In this document: piece after piece, positions 19,027-28,561 of the stretch
How positions within the stretch are numbered: position 1 is the stretch's first letter
Layout: every line of letters starts with the position of its first letter
DNA from: Azotobacter salinestris
GTDB lineage: Bacteria; Pseudomonadota; Gammaproteobacteria; Pseudomonadales; Pseudomonadaceae
Direction of reading: 5' to 3'
Length of the DNA: 64,000 nt
NCBI RefSeq assembly: GCF_009363155.1
Contig: NZ_CP045302.1
Span: forward strand, 4,075,001-4,139,000
Position numbers and translations under genes: made by a program
Notes under the pieces: generated by a model
Told to the model about the DNA's origin: nothing
Databases searched by the model: none
What the model saw: only the letters and a program-made list of their open reading frames with translations

Positions 19027-19407
19027 TCAATCGAGCAGAGTGGCCCAGCCCTCGACGACGTCGGCGCCATACTGGGCTTTCCACTCCTTCAGGGTCTTGT
19101 GATTGCCCCCCTTGGTTTCGATGGTTTCGCCGGTATAGGGATTCTTGTATTGCTTGACTTTGCGGGCGCGCTTGGTGGGTGCCGGAGCGGGCTTGGCACC
19201 GCGGCTGCCACGTGCGGGCTTGGCCTCCGGATCGAGCAGGGCGTTGATGTCGCGCAGGGACTTTTGATATTCGCCCATCAGCTTGCGCAATTTGCCCTCG
19301 AACTCCAGTTCCTTCTGCAGCTTGTCATCCTGGGAAAGATTCTTCAGGCGTTCCTGAAGCTCCTTGATGGCCTCTTCGGTGGCACGGTATTCATTGATCA
19401 GGGACAT
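19027..19407 (-). CDS. mvaT: H-NS-like nucleoid protein MvaT
   Basis: 126 residues starting MSLINEYRATEEAIKELQERL, an N-terminal coiled coil used for oligomerisation, then a basic linker and a C-terminal DNA-binding domain with YKNPYTGE and the AT-hook-like KGGNHKTLKEW. This is the MvaT/MvaU layout of Pseudomonadaceae. It silences AT-rich and foreign DNA, which is relevant to the mobile element at 42-56 kb in this window. An in-frame ATG 99 bases upstream would give a non-conserved leader. Confidence 0.9.
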   Translation of the reverse strand: MSLINEYRATEEAIKELQERLKNLSQDDKLQKELEFEGKLRKLMGEYQKSLRDINALLDPEAKPARGSRGAKPAPAPTKRARKVKQYKNPYTGETIETKGGNHKTLKEWKAQYGADVVEGWATLLD

Positions 19408-19929
19408 TTTACTTACCTTGAACCCCGGAGGGGTGATTAGACGAGTTCTGGGACAATGATAGTCAGGCATTCTTGGCAAGTAAATATGCTGGAAAACTTT
19501 GTTCAACTTTAGTTGCGTCCTTTGTCGCAGCCGGCAAAAGTCCCGGCAGAAATAGCCGGTCCGGGATTTATGGGGGCTAATACTTGCGCAGAGTCGCGCG
19601 GGAAGCGAGTCAGGCCATCATGATCGCTAATAGAGTCGCAAGCACGGCTCCGGGGGAGCGCATGCCGAAAACTCCAGTCCGCGTCCGCTGGACAGCTAAT
19701 AAAAGGCGACTGGAGAAGAGTTCCGGTCTGGCCTGTTTGATGCGCTCCTTCAATCTGCAACAGCGTGGCGATATCCCTCATTTATCCGGTCGTGCAGTGC
19801 AATCCGGCTGCCGCACGAAGTGTTGCGGGTGCTTGTTGGAGGATCTCCCCATCTCGCGTGTGGGTTACTGAAGTTTTTCGGCGCTGTGGCTAGAATGGTG
19901 CTTTCGCGAGTTCTGGAGTTGTTCCCATC
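19408..19929. other. mvaT-purU intergenic region (522 bp)
   Basis: No gene seen. The half next to mvaT is AT-rich. On the minus strand TTTACT, a 17-base gap and TATCAT could be an mvaT promoter, followed by a small hairpin (ACCCC/GGGGT) in the leader. The half next to purU shows nothing clear apart from a TAGAAT hexamer about 35 bases before the purU start. Confidence 0.4.
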
Positions 19930-20781
19930 ATGCGTACATTTCGGCTGGTGATCGCCTGTCCCGACCGGGTCGGCATCGTCGCCAAGGTCAGTAACTTCCT
20001 GGCCACCTACAACGGCTGGATCACCGAGGCGAGCCACCATTCGGATACCCAGAGCGGCTGGTTCTTCATGCGCCATGAAATTCGCGCGGACTCCCTGCCG
20101 TTCGACCTCGAAGAGTTCCGTCACGCCTTCGCGCCGATTGCCCGGGAGTTCTCCATGAAGTGGCGGGTCACCGACTCGAGCGAGCTCAAGCGCGTGGTGC
20201 TGATGGCCAGCCGCGAGTCGCACTGCCTGGCCGATCTGCTGCACCGCTGGCACAGCGGCGAGCTGGCCTGCGAGATTCCCTGCGTGATCTCCAACCATGA
20301 CGAACTGCGCAGCATGGTCGAGTGGCATGGCATTCCTTATTACCATGTGCCGGTCGATCCGCAGAACAAGGAGCCGGCCTTCGCCGAGGTATCCCGGCTG
20401 GTCCGGGAGCGTGCCGCCGATACCGTGGTGCTGGCCCGCTACATGCAGATCTTGCCGCCGCAGCTGTGCCAGGAGTTCGCCATGCAGGTGATCAACATCC
20501 ACCACAGCTTCCTGCCGTCCTTCGTCGGCGCCCGGCCCTATCATCAGGCCTCGTTGCGCGGCGTGAAGCTGATCGGCGCGACCTGCCACTACGTCACCGA
20601 GGAACTGGATGCCGGCCCGATCATCGAGCAGGACGTGGTGCGCATCACCCACCGCGACAGCGTCGAGGACATGGTGCGCCTCGGCAAGGATGTGGAGAAG
20701 ATGGTGCTGTCCCGTGGGCTGCGCTATCACCTCGAGGACCGGGTGCTGGTGCACGACAACCGCACGGTGGTATTCGCCTGA
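19930..20781 (+). CDS. purU: Formyltetrahydrofolate deformylase
   Basis: 283 residues. An N-terminal ACT domain (MRTFRLVIACPDRVGIVAKVSNF) is joined to a formyltransferase-type hydrolase domain with the signature INIHHSFLPSFVGARPYHQA, whose Asn-His are catalytic, and GATCHYVTEELDAGPIIEQ. It releases formate and tetrahydrofolate from 10-formyl-THF to balance one-carbon pools. It is transcribed from its own upstream region and is followed by pcaQ after about 140 bp. Confidence 0.95.
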   Translation: MRTFRLVIACPDRVGIVAKVSNFLATYNGWITEASHHSDTQSGWFFMRHEIRADSLPFDLEEFRHAFAPIAREFSMKWRVTDSSELKRVVLMASRESHCLADLLHRWHSGELACEIPCVISNHDELRSMVEWHGIPYYHVPVDPQNKEPAFAEVSRLVRERAADTVVLARYMQILPPQLCQEFAMQVINIHHSFLPSFVGARPYHQASLRGVKLIGATCHYVTEELDAGPIIEQDVVRITHRDSVEDMVRLGKDVEKMVLSRGLRYHLEDRVLVHDNRTVVFA

Positions 20782-20918
20782 GAAGGGGGGGGCCGGCAGG
20801 CTGACGGGCCGTTGCCGGTCGTTCGCCGGCCGGGCGCCTTGGCGGGGCTGGCAGTCTGGCGGAGAATGCCTCGTACAGCCGGCGGACGCCCTCCGCCGGG
20901 CCGGCTCCGGGGTTGCTC

Positions 20919-21851
20919 ATGCTCGTCGACAACCGCATCAAGTTCCGCCATCTGGTCAGCTTTCTCGAGGTGGCTCGCCAGCGCAGCTTCGCCAAGGCGG
21001 CGGACGCCCTGGCGGTGTCCCAGCCGGCGATTTCCAAGACCCTCAAGGAGCTGGAGGAGATTCTCGACGCCCGGCTGTTCGAGCGCAGCAAGTCCGGGGT
21101 TTCCCTGACGCCGGCGGGCATCACCTTCCTGCGCTATGCCGGCCCCTGCGTGCAGGCCCTGCGCGATGGCGTCAACACCCTGCGTGGCGACGACCAGGCC
21201 GGCGGGGTGGTGCGCGTCGGGGTGCTCTCGACGGTGGAGAGCCAGGTGGTGCCGGAGGTGGTGCTGCGCCTGCACCGCAATCACCCGGCGCTGGTGGTCA
21301 GCATCGCCACCGGCCTCAGCGCCTACCTGCTCGCGCAGCTGCGGGTCGGCGAGCTGGATCTGGTGGTCGGGCGGATGACCGACAGCCCGGAGATCCGCGG
21401 GCTGACCTTCGAGCACCTTTATAGCGAGTCCATGGCGCTGGTGGTACGGCCCGGGCATCCGCTGCTCAAGGCCGACCTCTCCGACCTGGCGCCGCTCGGC
21501 GACTACCCGCTGGTCCTGCCGCTGGCCGGCACCACCATTCGCCAGTATGCCGAGAGCTTCTTCGTCCAGTGCGGAATTCCCCTGCCGGCGCAGCGCCTGG
21601 AAACCCTCTCGCCAGTGCTGAGCCGGCGCTATGTGCTGTCCAGCGACGGGCTCTGGCTGGCGCCGCTGGATGCGGTGCGCCTGGACCTGCAGGCCGGCGA
21701 ACTGGTCGAGCTGTCGCTGGGGGTGCGCGAGGCGGGCGGCTCGATCGGCTTCTGCTGGAACTCGGCGCTGCCGCTGCCGCTGGCCGCGCAGTGGTTCTGC
21801 GACGAGCTGCGGCAGGTGGCCAAGGAGCTGAGCGGTGGCGCAGATACATAA
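20919..21851 (+). CDS. pcaQ: LysR-family regulator PcaQ
   Basis: 310 residues: winged HTH (HLVSFLEVARQRSFAKAADALAVSQPAISKTLK, about 10-45) and effector domain. Identity follows from its place directly before pcaHG, the order pcaQ-pcaH-pcaG known in Pseudomonas, and from a PcaQ-type palindrome just behind it. PcaQ activates protocatechuate dioxygenase genes with carboxymuconate-type co-inducers. I start at ATG; an in-frame TTG six bases upstream is possible. Confidence 0.85.
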   Translation: MLVDNRIKFRHLVSFLEVARQRSFAKAADALAVSQPAISKTLKELEEILDARLFERSKSGVSLTPAGITFLRYAGPCVQALRDGVNTLRGDDQAGGVVRVGVLSTVESQVVPEVVLRLHRNHPALVVSIATGLSAYLLAQLRVGELDLVVGRMTDSPEIRGLTFEHLYSESMALVVRPGHPLLKADLSDLAPLGDYPLVLPLAGTTIRQYAESFFVQCGIPLPAQRLETLSPVLSRRYVLSSDGLWLAPLDAVRLDLQAGELVELSLGVREAGGSIGFCWNSALPLPLAAQWFCDELRQVAKELSGGADT

Positions 21852-21867
21852 CCATAAGGTTATGTAT
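21844..21867. promoter_or_regulatory. PcaQ operator
   Basis: Ten-base arms ATACATAACC / GGTTATGTAT separated by ATAA. The inner ATAACC-N4-GGTTA matches the PcaQ-binding consensus described in rhizobia. It overlaps the pcaQ stop codon and lies about 110 bases before pcaH. Confidence 0.8.
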
Positions 21868-21958
21868 GCGGATGTTCTTTTCAATTTTCATCGGGCCGGG
21901 CGGGTGTGACACTTCGTCTCGCGTAGCCGCCTTGCGGTTCTAGCGACTCCACAATCCC

Positions 21959-21966
21959 AAGAACAA
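21959..21966 (+). promoter_or_regulatory. Candidate Crc/Hfq site at the pcaH ribosome binding site
   Basis: AAGAACAA fits the A-rich AANAANAA motif recognised by Hfq with Crc in pseudomonads. It runs straight into the Shine-Dalgarno AAGGAG of pcaH, a position suited to catabolite repression of translation. Confidence 0.55.
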
Positions 21967-21976
21967 GGAGCCTGAG

Positions 21977-22696
21977 ATGTCCGAGCTCGATACCCGCCGT
22001 TTCGTCGCCCGTGACCGGAATTGGCAGCCGAAGGGTTATACCCCGGATTACAAGACCACCATCGCCCGTTCGCCGAGCCAGGCGCTGGTCAGCATCCCGC
22101 AGTCCCTCTCGGAAACCACCGGTCCGGACTTCAGCCATCTGAAGATGGGCAAGTACGACAACGACCTGCTGCTCAACTTCAACCACGGCGGCCTGCCGGT
22201 CGGCGAGCGCATCATCATGTGCGGCCGGGTGGTCGACCAGTACGGCAAGCCGGTCCCGCACACCCTGGTGGAAATGTGGCAGGCCAACGCCGGCGGCCGC
22301 TACCGCCACAAGAACGACAGCTACCTGGCGCCGCTGGATCCCAACTTCGGCGGGGTCGGCCGCACCCTGACCGACGCCGACGGCTACTACTTCTTCCGCA
22401 CCATAAAGCCGGGTCCCTACCCGTGGCGCAACGGCCCCAACGAGTGGCGCCCGTCGCACATCCACGTATCGATCAGCGGCCCGTCGATCGCCACCAAGCT
22501 GATCACCCAGATGTACTTCGAGGGGGACCCGCTGATCCCCAAGTGCCCGATCGTCCGCACCATTGCCAACCCGGACGCGGTCGAGACCCTGATCGGTCGT
22601 CTGGACCTGAGCAGCAACGTGCCGATGGATTGCCTGGCGTACCGTTTCAATATCGTGCTGCGTGGCCAGCGTCAGACCCGTTTCGAGAATCAGTGA
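21977..22696 (+). CDS. pcaH: Protocatechuate 3,4-dioxygenase beta chain
   Basis: 239 residues, normal length. The intradiol dioxygenase signature is present ([17 protein letters not shown], split here) and the iron ligand region [12 protein letters not shown] carries the two histidines; conserved tyrosines occur in [10 protein letters not shown] and PGPYPW. The beta chain holds the non-haem Fe(III). With PcaG it cleaves protocatechuate to 3-carboxy-cis,cis-muconate. It is followed by pcaG after 13 bases and probably controlled by PcaQ and Crc/Hfq. Confidence 0.97.
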   Translation: MSELDTRRFVARDRNWQPKGYTPDYKTTIARSPSQALVSIPQSLSETTGPDFSHLKMGKYDNDLLLNFNHGGLPVGERIIMCGRVVDQYGKPVPHTLVEMWQANAGGRYRHKNDSYLAPLDPNFGGVGRTLTDADGYYFFRTIKPGPYPWRNGPNEWRPSHIHVSISGPSIATKLITQMYFEGDPLIPKCPIVRTIANPDAVETLIGRLDLSSNVPMDCLAYRFNIVLRGQRQTRFENQ

Positions 22697-22709
22697 GAAG
22701 GAGCCGACC

Positions 22710-23315
22710 ATGAACTACGAACTGCTGCCGGAAACCCCCTCGCAGACCGCCGGCCCCTACGTGCACATCGGCCTGGCCGGCGCCGCCGCCGGCAACCCGA
22801 CCCGCGAGCAGGAAATCTGGAACGAGATGGCCAGGGATGACGCCCCGGGCGAACACATCATCCTGATCGGCAAGGTCATCGACGGCAACGGCCACCTGGT
22901 CCGCGACTCCTACCTGGAGCTCTGGCAGGCCAACCACGAGGGCGTCTACGACACCGTCTACGATCTGGAGAAGTCCTTCAACGGCTTCGGCCGCACCGCC
23001 ACCACCTTCGACGCCGGCGAATGGACGGTGAAGACCGTCAAGCCGGGCATGGTGAAGAACGCCGCCGGCAAGCCGATGGCGCCGCACATCAACGTGTCGC
23101 TGTTCGCCCGCGGCATCAATATCCAGCTGCAGACCCGCATCTACTTCGAGGACGAAGCCGAGGCCAACGCCGCCGACCCGGTGCTGAACCTGATCGAGCA
23201 GCCGGAGCGTCGCAAGACCCTGATCGCCAGGCGTTGCGAGGTGGACAACAAGACCGCCTACCGCTTCGACATCCGCATCCAGGGCGAAGGGGAAACGGTG
23301 TTCTTTGACTTCTGA
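22710..23315 (+). CDS. pcaG: Protocatechuate 3,4-dioxygenase alpha chain
   Basis: 201 residues from the ATG behind GAAGGAG (MNYELLPETPSQTAGPYVHI). It has the intradiol fold (YLELWQANHEGVYD, PHINVSLFARGINIQLQTRIYF) but lacks iron-ligating histidines, as expected for the alpha chain, which shapes the active site of the PcaGH dimer. Its stop overlaps the start of the downstream ATPase gene by 11 bases. Confidence 0.97.
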   Translation: MNYELLPETPSQTAGPYVHIGLAGAAAGNPTREQEIWNEMARDDAPGEHIILIGKVIDGNGHLVRDSYLELWQANHEGVYDTVYDLEKSFNGFGRTATTFDAGEWTVKTVKPGMVKNAAGKPMAPHINVSLFARGINIQLQTRIYFEDEAEANAADPVLNLIEQPERRKTLIARRCEVDNKTAYRFDIRIQGEGETVFFDF

Positions 23316-24366
23316 GGTCCTGCAACCGCTGGCGCCCGCCGAGGCGGTGCGCCGGCACTTCGCAGAGCGACTGGCGGCGTCGGGCTTTCAGGCCGACGCC
23401 GCGCAGTCGTCTGCGCTCGATGCGCTGGCCGACTGGCTGGATAGCCTGCTGAGCGGCAAGCGCGGCTGGCTGCGTCGGCCCGTCGGCGGCCTCTATCTGT
23501 GGGGCGGGGTGGGGCGCGGCAAGAGCCTCGTCATGGACTGCTTCTTCCAGGGGGTGCCGCTGGCGGCCAAGCGCCGGGTGCACTTCCATGCCTTCCTGCA
23601 GGAGCTGCAGGTGCGCCTGCTGGCCCATGCGGGACAGCCCGATCCGCTGGCGCGGGTCGCCGCGGAGCTGGCCGGCGAGGTGCGCCTGCTCTGCTTCGAC
23701 GAATTCCACGTGCACGACATCGGCGACGCCATCCTCCTCGGGCGTCTGCTCGAGGCGCTGCTGCGGGCGCGGGTCGGGGTGGTGGTCACCTCCAACTATG
23801 CGCCGGCCTCGCTCTGCCCGAATCCGCTGCACCACGAGCGCTTCAAGCCGTTCATCCGCGTGCTCGAGCGGCACATGCGCATCGTCGAGCTGGACGGCGG
23901 GGTCGACTACCGCTCCTGCAGCGGCCGCGATTGGGGCCAGTATCACTGGCCGGAGTCGCCGCAAAGCCTGCAGGACTGGCGCCACGCGCTGGGCCTGGGC
24001 GTGCCGGCGGCGTCGCTCGCGGTCAACCGGCTGAACCTGCAGCCGCTCGGCCAGGACGCGCGCAGCCTCTGGCTGGACTTCGCCGCGCTGTTCCCGGTGC
24101 CGTCCTCGACCCGCGACTACCTCTGGCTCTGCGAGCGCTTCGAGCGCATCGCCATCAGCGGGCTGCCCTGTCTGGACCGGCACTCGCCGGACGTCCGGCA
24201 GCGCTTCCTGAACTTCGTCGACATCGCCTACGACGCCGGCGTCGAGCTGCTGCTGAGCAGCCGGACGAGCCTGGATGACCTCTGCCGCGAGCGGGCCCAC
24301 GAGGACTTCGCGCGCACCCGCAGCCGTCTGGCCCAGCTACGGCCGCGACGGCTGGAGGAGTTCTGA
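23305..24366 (+). CDS. AFG1/ZapE-like P-loop ATPase
   Basis: 353 residues. Walker A GGVGRGKS (67-74) and Walker B LLCFDEFHVHD (about 129-139) belong to the AFG1/LACE1/ZapE group. ZapE acts at the division ring in E. coli and AFG1 in mitochondrial protein quality control. This gene overlaps pcaG by 11 bases and precedes pcaR, so it is translated with the dioxygenase genes. From memory it is not part of the P. aeruginosa pcaQHG-pcaR order. A chaperone-like role with the dioxygenase is only a guess. Confidence 0.85.
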   Translation: MTSEVLQPLAPAEAVRRHFAERLAASGFQADAAQSSALDALADWLDSLLSGKRGWLRRPVGGLYLWGGVGRGKSLVMDCFFQGVPLAAKRRVHFHAFLQELQVRLLAHAGQPDPLARVAAELAGEVRLLCFDEFHVHDIGDAILLGRLLEALLRARVGVVVTSNYAPASLCPNPLHHERFKPFIRVLERHMRIVELDGGVDYRSCSGRDWGQYHWPESPQSLQDWRHALGLGVPAASLAVNRLNLQPLGQDARSLWLDFAALFPVPSSTRDYLWLCERFERIAISGLPCLDRHSPDVRQRFLNFVDIAYDAGVELLLSSRTSLDDLCRERAHEDFARTRSRLAQLRPRRLEEF

Positions 24367-24372
24367 AGCGGC

Positions 24373-24400
24373 GCCGGGCGGTCAATTGTGATCGCCCGGC
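24373..24400. other. Stem-loop upstream of pcaR
   Basis: Eight-base perfect arms GCCGGGCG / CGCCCGGC around a 12-base loop. It has no T-run, so it may be a weak terminator for the pcaHG transcript or part of the pcaR control region. Confidence 0.45.
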
Positions 24401-24404
24401 CACT

Positions 24405-24419
24405 GGCCGATAATCGAGC
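24405..24419. promoter_or_regulatory. PcaR-like operator upstream of pcaR
   Basis: GGCCGATAATCGAGC agrees at about 12 of 15 positions with the sites before pcaI and quiC in this window and with the PcaR target of P. putida (GTTCGATAATCGCAC type). It is placed for autoregulation. Confidence 0.5.
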
Positions 24420-24476
24420 ACGCCGCCTTCGCCCCCTTTTGCCATCGTTCCGGGGCGAGCCAGTCAAGGAGACCCC

Positions 24477-25316
24477 ATGAGTGAGTCGCGTCAGGCCGTG
24501 CCCACCCTCGCGCCGCCGCCCTACATTTCCCCTGCCAAGCGCATCGAGGCTCTGAGCGGCGACCCGAATTTCATGACCTCCCTGGCCCGCGGCCTGGCGG
24601 TGATCGGCGCCTTCCAGGAGCGCAAGCGCCACCTGACCATCGCCCAGATCAGCCACCGTACCGAGATCCCTCGGGCCGCCGTGCGTCGCTGCCTGCACAC
24701 CCTGATGAAACTCGGCTTCGCCACCACCGACGGGCGCACCTACTCGCTGACGCCCAAGGTGCTGACCCTCGGTCACGCCTACCTGTCCTCCACGCCGCTG
24801 GCGGTGTCCGCGCAGCCCTATCTCGACCGCATCAGCGAGCAGCTGCACGAGGCCTGCAACCTGGCCACCCTGGAAGGCGAGGAGGTGCTCTACATCGCCC
24901 GCTCGGCGATTCCCCAGCGGCTGATTTCGGTCGACCTCAGCGTCGGCAGCCGGCTGCCGGCCTACTGCACCTCGATGGGCCGCGTGCTGCTCGCCGCACT
25001 GGACGACGTCAGCCTGCAGGAATACCTGGAGCACGCCGACCTGCTGCCCAAGACCAGCCGCACCCTGCACACCCGCGAGGCGCTCTGGGAATGCCTGCAG
25101 CAGGTGCGCCGGCAGGGCTGGTGCATCGTCGACCAGGAGCTGGAGCAGGGTCTGCGTTCGCTGACGGTGCCGATCCAGGATTCCTCGGGACGGGTGCTGG
25201 CGGCGATGAACGTCAGCACCCACGCCGGACGGGTGTCCATCGCCGAGCTGGAAAAGCACTACCTGCCGATCATGCTGGCGGCCAGTCGCGAACTGAGCGC
25301 CCAGCTGTTCGCCTGA
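24477..25316 (+). CDS. pcaR: IclR-family regulator PcaR
   Basis: 279 residues. An N-terminal winged HTH of IclR type (FMTSLARGLAVIGAFQERKRHLTIAQIS region, about 32-95) is followed by the effector-binding domain ending STHAGRVSIAELEKHYLPIML. PcaR activates the pca genes in response to beta-ketoadipate. It lies directly before pcaIJF, whose promoter holds a PcaR-like palindrome. The start is the ATG behind AAGGAGAC. Confidence 0.92.
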   Translation: MSESRQAVPTLAPPPYISPAKRIEALSGDPNFMTSLARGLAVIGAFQERKRHLTIAQISHRTEIPRAAVRRCLHTLMKLGFATTDGRTYSLTPKVLTLGHAYLSSTPLAVSAQPYLDRISEQLHEACNLATLEGEEVLYIARSAIPQRLISVDLSVGSRLPAYCTSMGRVLLAALDDVSLQEYLEHADLLPKTSRTLHTREALWECLQQVRRQGWCIVDQELEQGLRSLTVPIQDSSGRVLAAMNVSTHAGRVSIAELEKHYLPIMLAASRELSAQLFA

Positions 25317-25403
25317 GCGGAGCGCCCGGCCACGGGGCGTGCAATCCTGCGTCCCGGGTGCTGCCGGCGTCTTCCCGGCCGCTCGATAGTGTCCTCACAA
25401 GTC

Positions 25404-25418
25404 GTTCGATAAACGAAC
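25404..25418. promoter_or_regulatory. PcaR operator of the pcaIJF promoter
   Basis: GTTCGATAAACGAAC is a 15-base near-perfect palindrome with arms GTTCG/CGAAC. A second, shorter one (CGATTATCG) lies a few bases downstream. It sits about 100 bases before pcaI and matches the known 15-base PcaR site type. Confidence 0.75.
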
Positions 25419-25517
25419 GGATTGGCGATTATCGGATTGTTCCGTTCCGCTCTTGTCCGTAATTTGGCTGCAAACCACATCCGGCGCAGCCGATCCTCCG
25501 ACAAGAGCACGTACGAA

Positions 25518-26372
25518 ATGGCCGAAATCCTCACCCTGCGTGAAGCGGTACAGCGCTTCGTCAACGATGGCGACACCGTCGCCCTCGAAGGCTTCACCCA
25601 CCTGATTCCCACCGCCGCCGCCCATGAGCTGATCCGCCAGGGCAGGAAGGACCTGACCCTGGTGCGCATGACCCCCGACCTGGTCTACGACCTGCTGATC
25701 GGCGCCGGCTGCGCCAGGAAGCTGATCTTCTCCTGGGGCGGCAACCCCGGCGTGGGGTCCCTGCATCGCCTGCGCGACGCGGTGGAGAAGGGCTGGCCGC
25801 AGCCGCTGGAGATCGAGGAGCACAGCCACGCCGACCTGGCCAACGCCTACGTGGCCGGCGCCTCCGGCCTGCCGTTCGCGGTGCTGCGCGCCTACGCCGG
25901 CTCCGACCTGCCGAAGGTCAACCCGCTGATCAGGAGCGTCACCTGCCCGTTCACCGGCGAGGTGCTGGCCGCGGTGCCCTCGGTGCGCCCGGACGTCACC
26001 GTGATCCACGCGCAGAAGGCCGACCGCAAGGGCAACGTGCTGATCCAGGGCATCCTCGGCGTGCAGAAGGAGGCCGCGCTGGCCGCCAAACGCTGCATCG
26101 TCACCGTCGAGGAGATCGTCGACGACCTCAAGGCGCCGATGAACGCCTGCGTCCTGCCGACCTGGGCGCTGAGCGCGGTCTGCCTGGTGCCCGGCGGCGC
26201 CCATCCGTCCTACGCCCACGGCTACTACGAGCGCGACAACCGCTTCTACCAGGACTGGGACCCGATCGCCCGCAGCCGCGAGGGCTTCACCGCCTGGATC
26301 GACGCGTTCATCCGCGGCACCGCCGACTTTTCCGAGTACCAGGCCAAGCTGGCCGCCCAGGAGGCCAAATGA
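25518..26372 (+). CDS. pcaI: 3-oxoadipate CoA-transferase subunit A
   Basis: 284 residues from MAEILTLREAVQRFVNDGD, the conserved PcaI start. A longer reading frame exists, but its upstream part is promoter sequence. It belongs to class I CoA-transferase alpha subunits (GFTHLIPTAAAHELIRQ; KLIFSWGGNPGVGSLHRLRD). With PcaJ it moves CoA from succinyl-CoA to beta-ketoadipate. The stop overlaps the pcaJ start. Confidence 0.95.
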   Translation: MAEILTLREAVQRFVNDGDTVALEGFTHLIPTAAAHELIRQGRKDLTLVRMTPDLVYDLLIGAGCARKLIFSWGGNPGVGSLHRLRDAVEKGWPQPLEIEEHSHADLANAYVAGASGLPFAVLRAYAGSDLPKVNPLIRSVTCPFTGEVLAAVPSVRPDVTVIHAQKADRKGNVLIQGILGVQKEAALAAKRCIVTVEEIVDDLKAPMNACVLPTWALSAVCLVPGGAHPSYAHGYYERDNRFYQDWDPIARSREGFTAWIDAFIRGTADFSEYQAKLAAQEAK

Positions 26373-27147
26373 TGACTTACTCCACCAATGAAATGATGAC
26401 CGTCGCCGCCGCCCGCCGCCTGGGCAACGGCAGCGTCTGCTTCGTCGGCATCGGCCTGCCGTCCAAGGCCGCCAACCTGGCGCGCCTGACCCACGCCCCG
26501 GACGTGGTGTTGATCTACGAATCCGGCCCGATCGGCGCCAAGCCCTCGGTGCTGCCGCTGTCGATCGGCGACGGCGAGCTGGCCGAAACCGCCGACACCG
26601 TGGTGCCCACCGGCGAGATCTTCCGCTACTGGCTGCAGGGCGGGCGCATCGACGTCGGCTTCCTCGGCGCCGCCCAGGTCGACAAGTACGGCAACATCAA
26701 CACCACGGTGATCGGCGACTACCACAAGCCCAAGGTGCGCCTGCCGGGCGCCGGCGGCGCGCCGGAGATCGCCGGCAGCGCGAAGAAGGTGCTGATCATC
26801 CTCAAGCAATCGCACCGCACCTTCGTCGACAAGCTGGCCTTCATCACCTCGGTCGGCTTTGGGGAGGGCGGCGATCACCGCAAGCAGCTCGGCCTGCCCG
26901 GTGCGGGACCGGTGGCGATCATCACCGACCTGTGCATCATGGAGCCGGAAGCCGGCACCCACGAGTTCATCGTCACTTCCCTGCACCCGGGCGTGACCCG
27001 CGAGCAGGTGGTCGAGAACACCGGCTGGGCGATCCGCTTCGCCGATAAGGTGGCGGTCACCGAGGCGCCGAACGCGACCGAACTGGCCGCCCTGCGCGAG
27101 CTGGAAGCCCGCACCGCCGCCACCCACGGGCAGGCCGGAGGTGAAGA

Positions 27148-27151
<4 letters not shown>
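26369..27151 (+). CDS. pcaJ: 3-oxoadipate CoA-transferase subunit B
   Basis: 260 residues. Class I CoA-transferase beta subunit with the catalytic glutamate motif [19 protein letters not shown]. Two adjacent ATG codons are possible starts; the first overlaps the pcaI stop (ATGA). It forms the enzyme with PcaI and overlaps pcaF by four bases, showing a tightly coupled pcaIJF operon. Confidence 0.95.
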
Positions 27152-28353
<1,202 letters not shown>

Positions 28354-28425
28354 GCCGGTTTGGCCGGCTGGTGGCGGAAGCGCCGGTGCGGTTTTCCGCC
28401 TTGCGAAACGGCAACGGCGCAAGGG

Positions 28426-28497
28426 GTAGGGTGGACAACGCCGCAGGCTTGTCCACCATGGTGGATGGCTTCGGCCATCCACCCTACGGCTGGACCG
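28426..28497. repeat. REP-like hairpin repeat, copy 1
   Basis: A 72-base unit bounded by GTAGGGTGG and CCACCCTAC with an inner second inverted repeat around GGACAAC/GCTTGTCC and GGATGGC/GCCATCC. A related copy lies after pcaD. It may act as an mRNA stabiliser or partial terminator between pcaF and pcaB. Confidence 0.7.
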
Positions 28498-28561
28498 CCC
28501 CCGTGCCGCGCTGCCAATCTGGGCCGTACCGCCATCGCTTTCTGTTTCAGGACGAATCGAC

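Noticed and set aside
24373..24400. Firm intrinsic terminator before pcaR
   Set aside because: The stem is perfect but no T-run follows on either strand, so it is kept only as a stem-loop.
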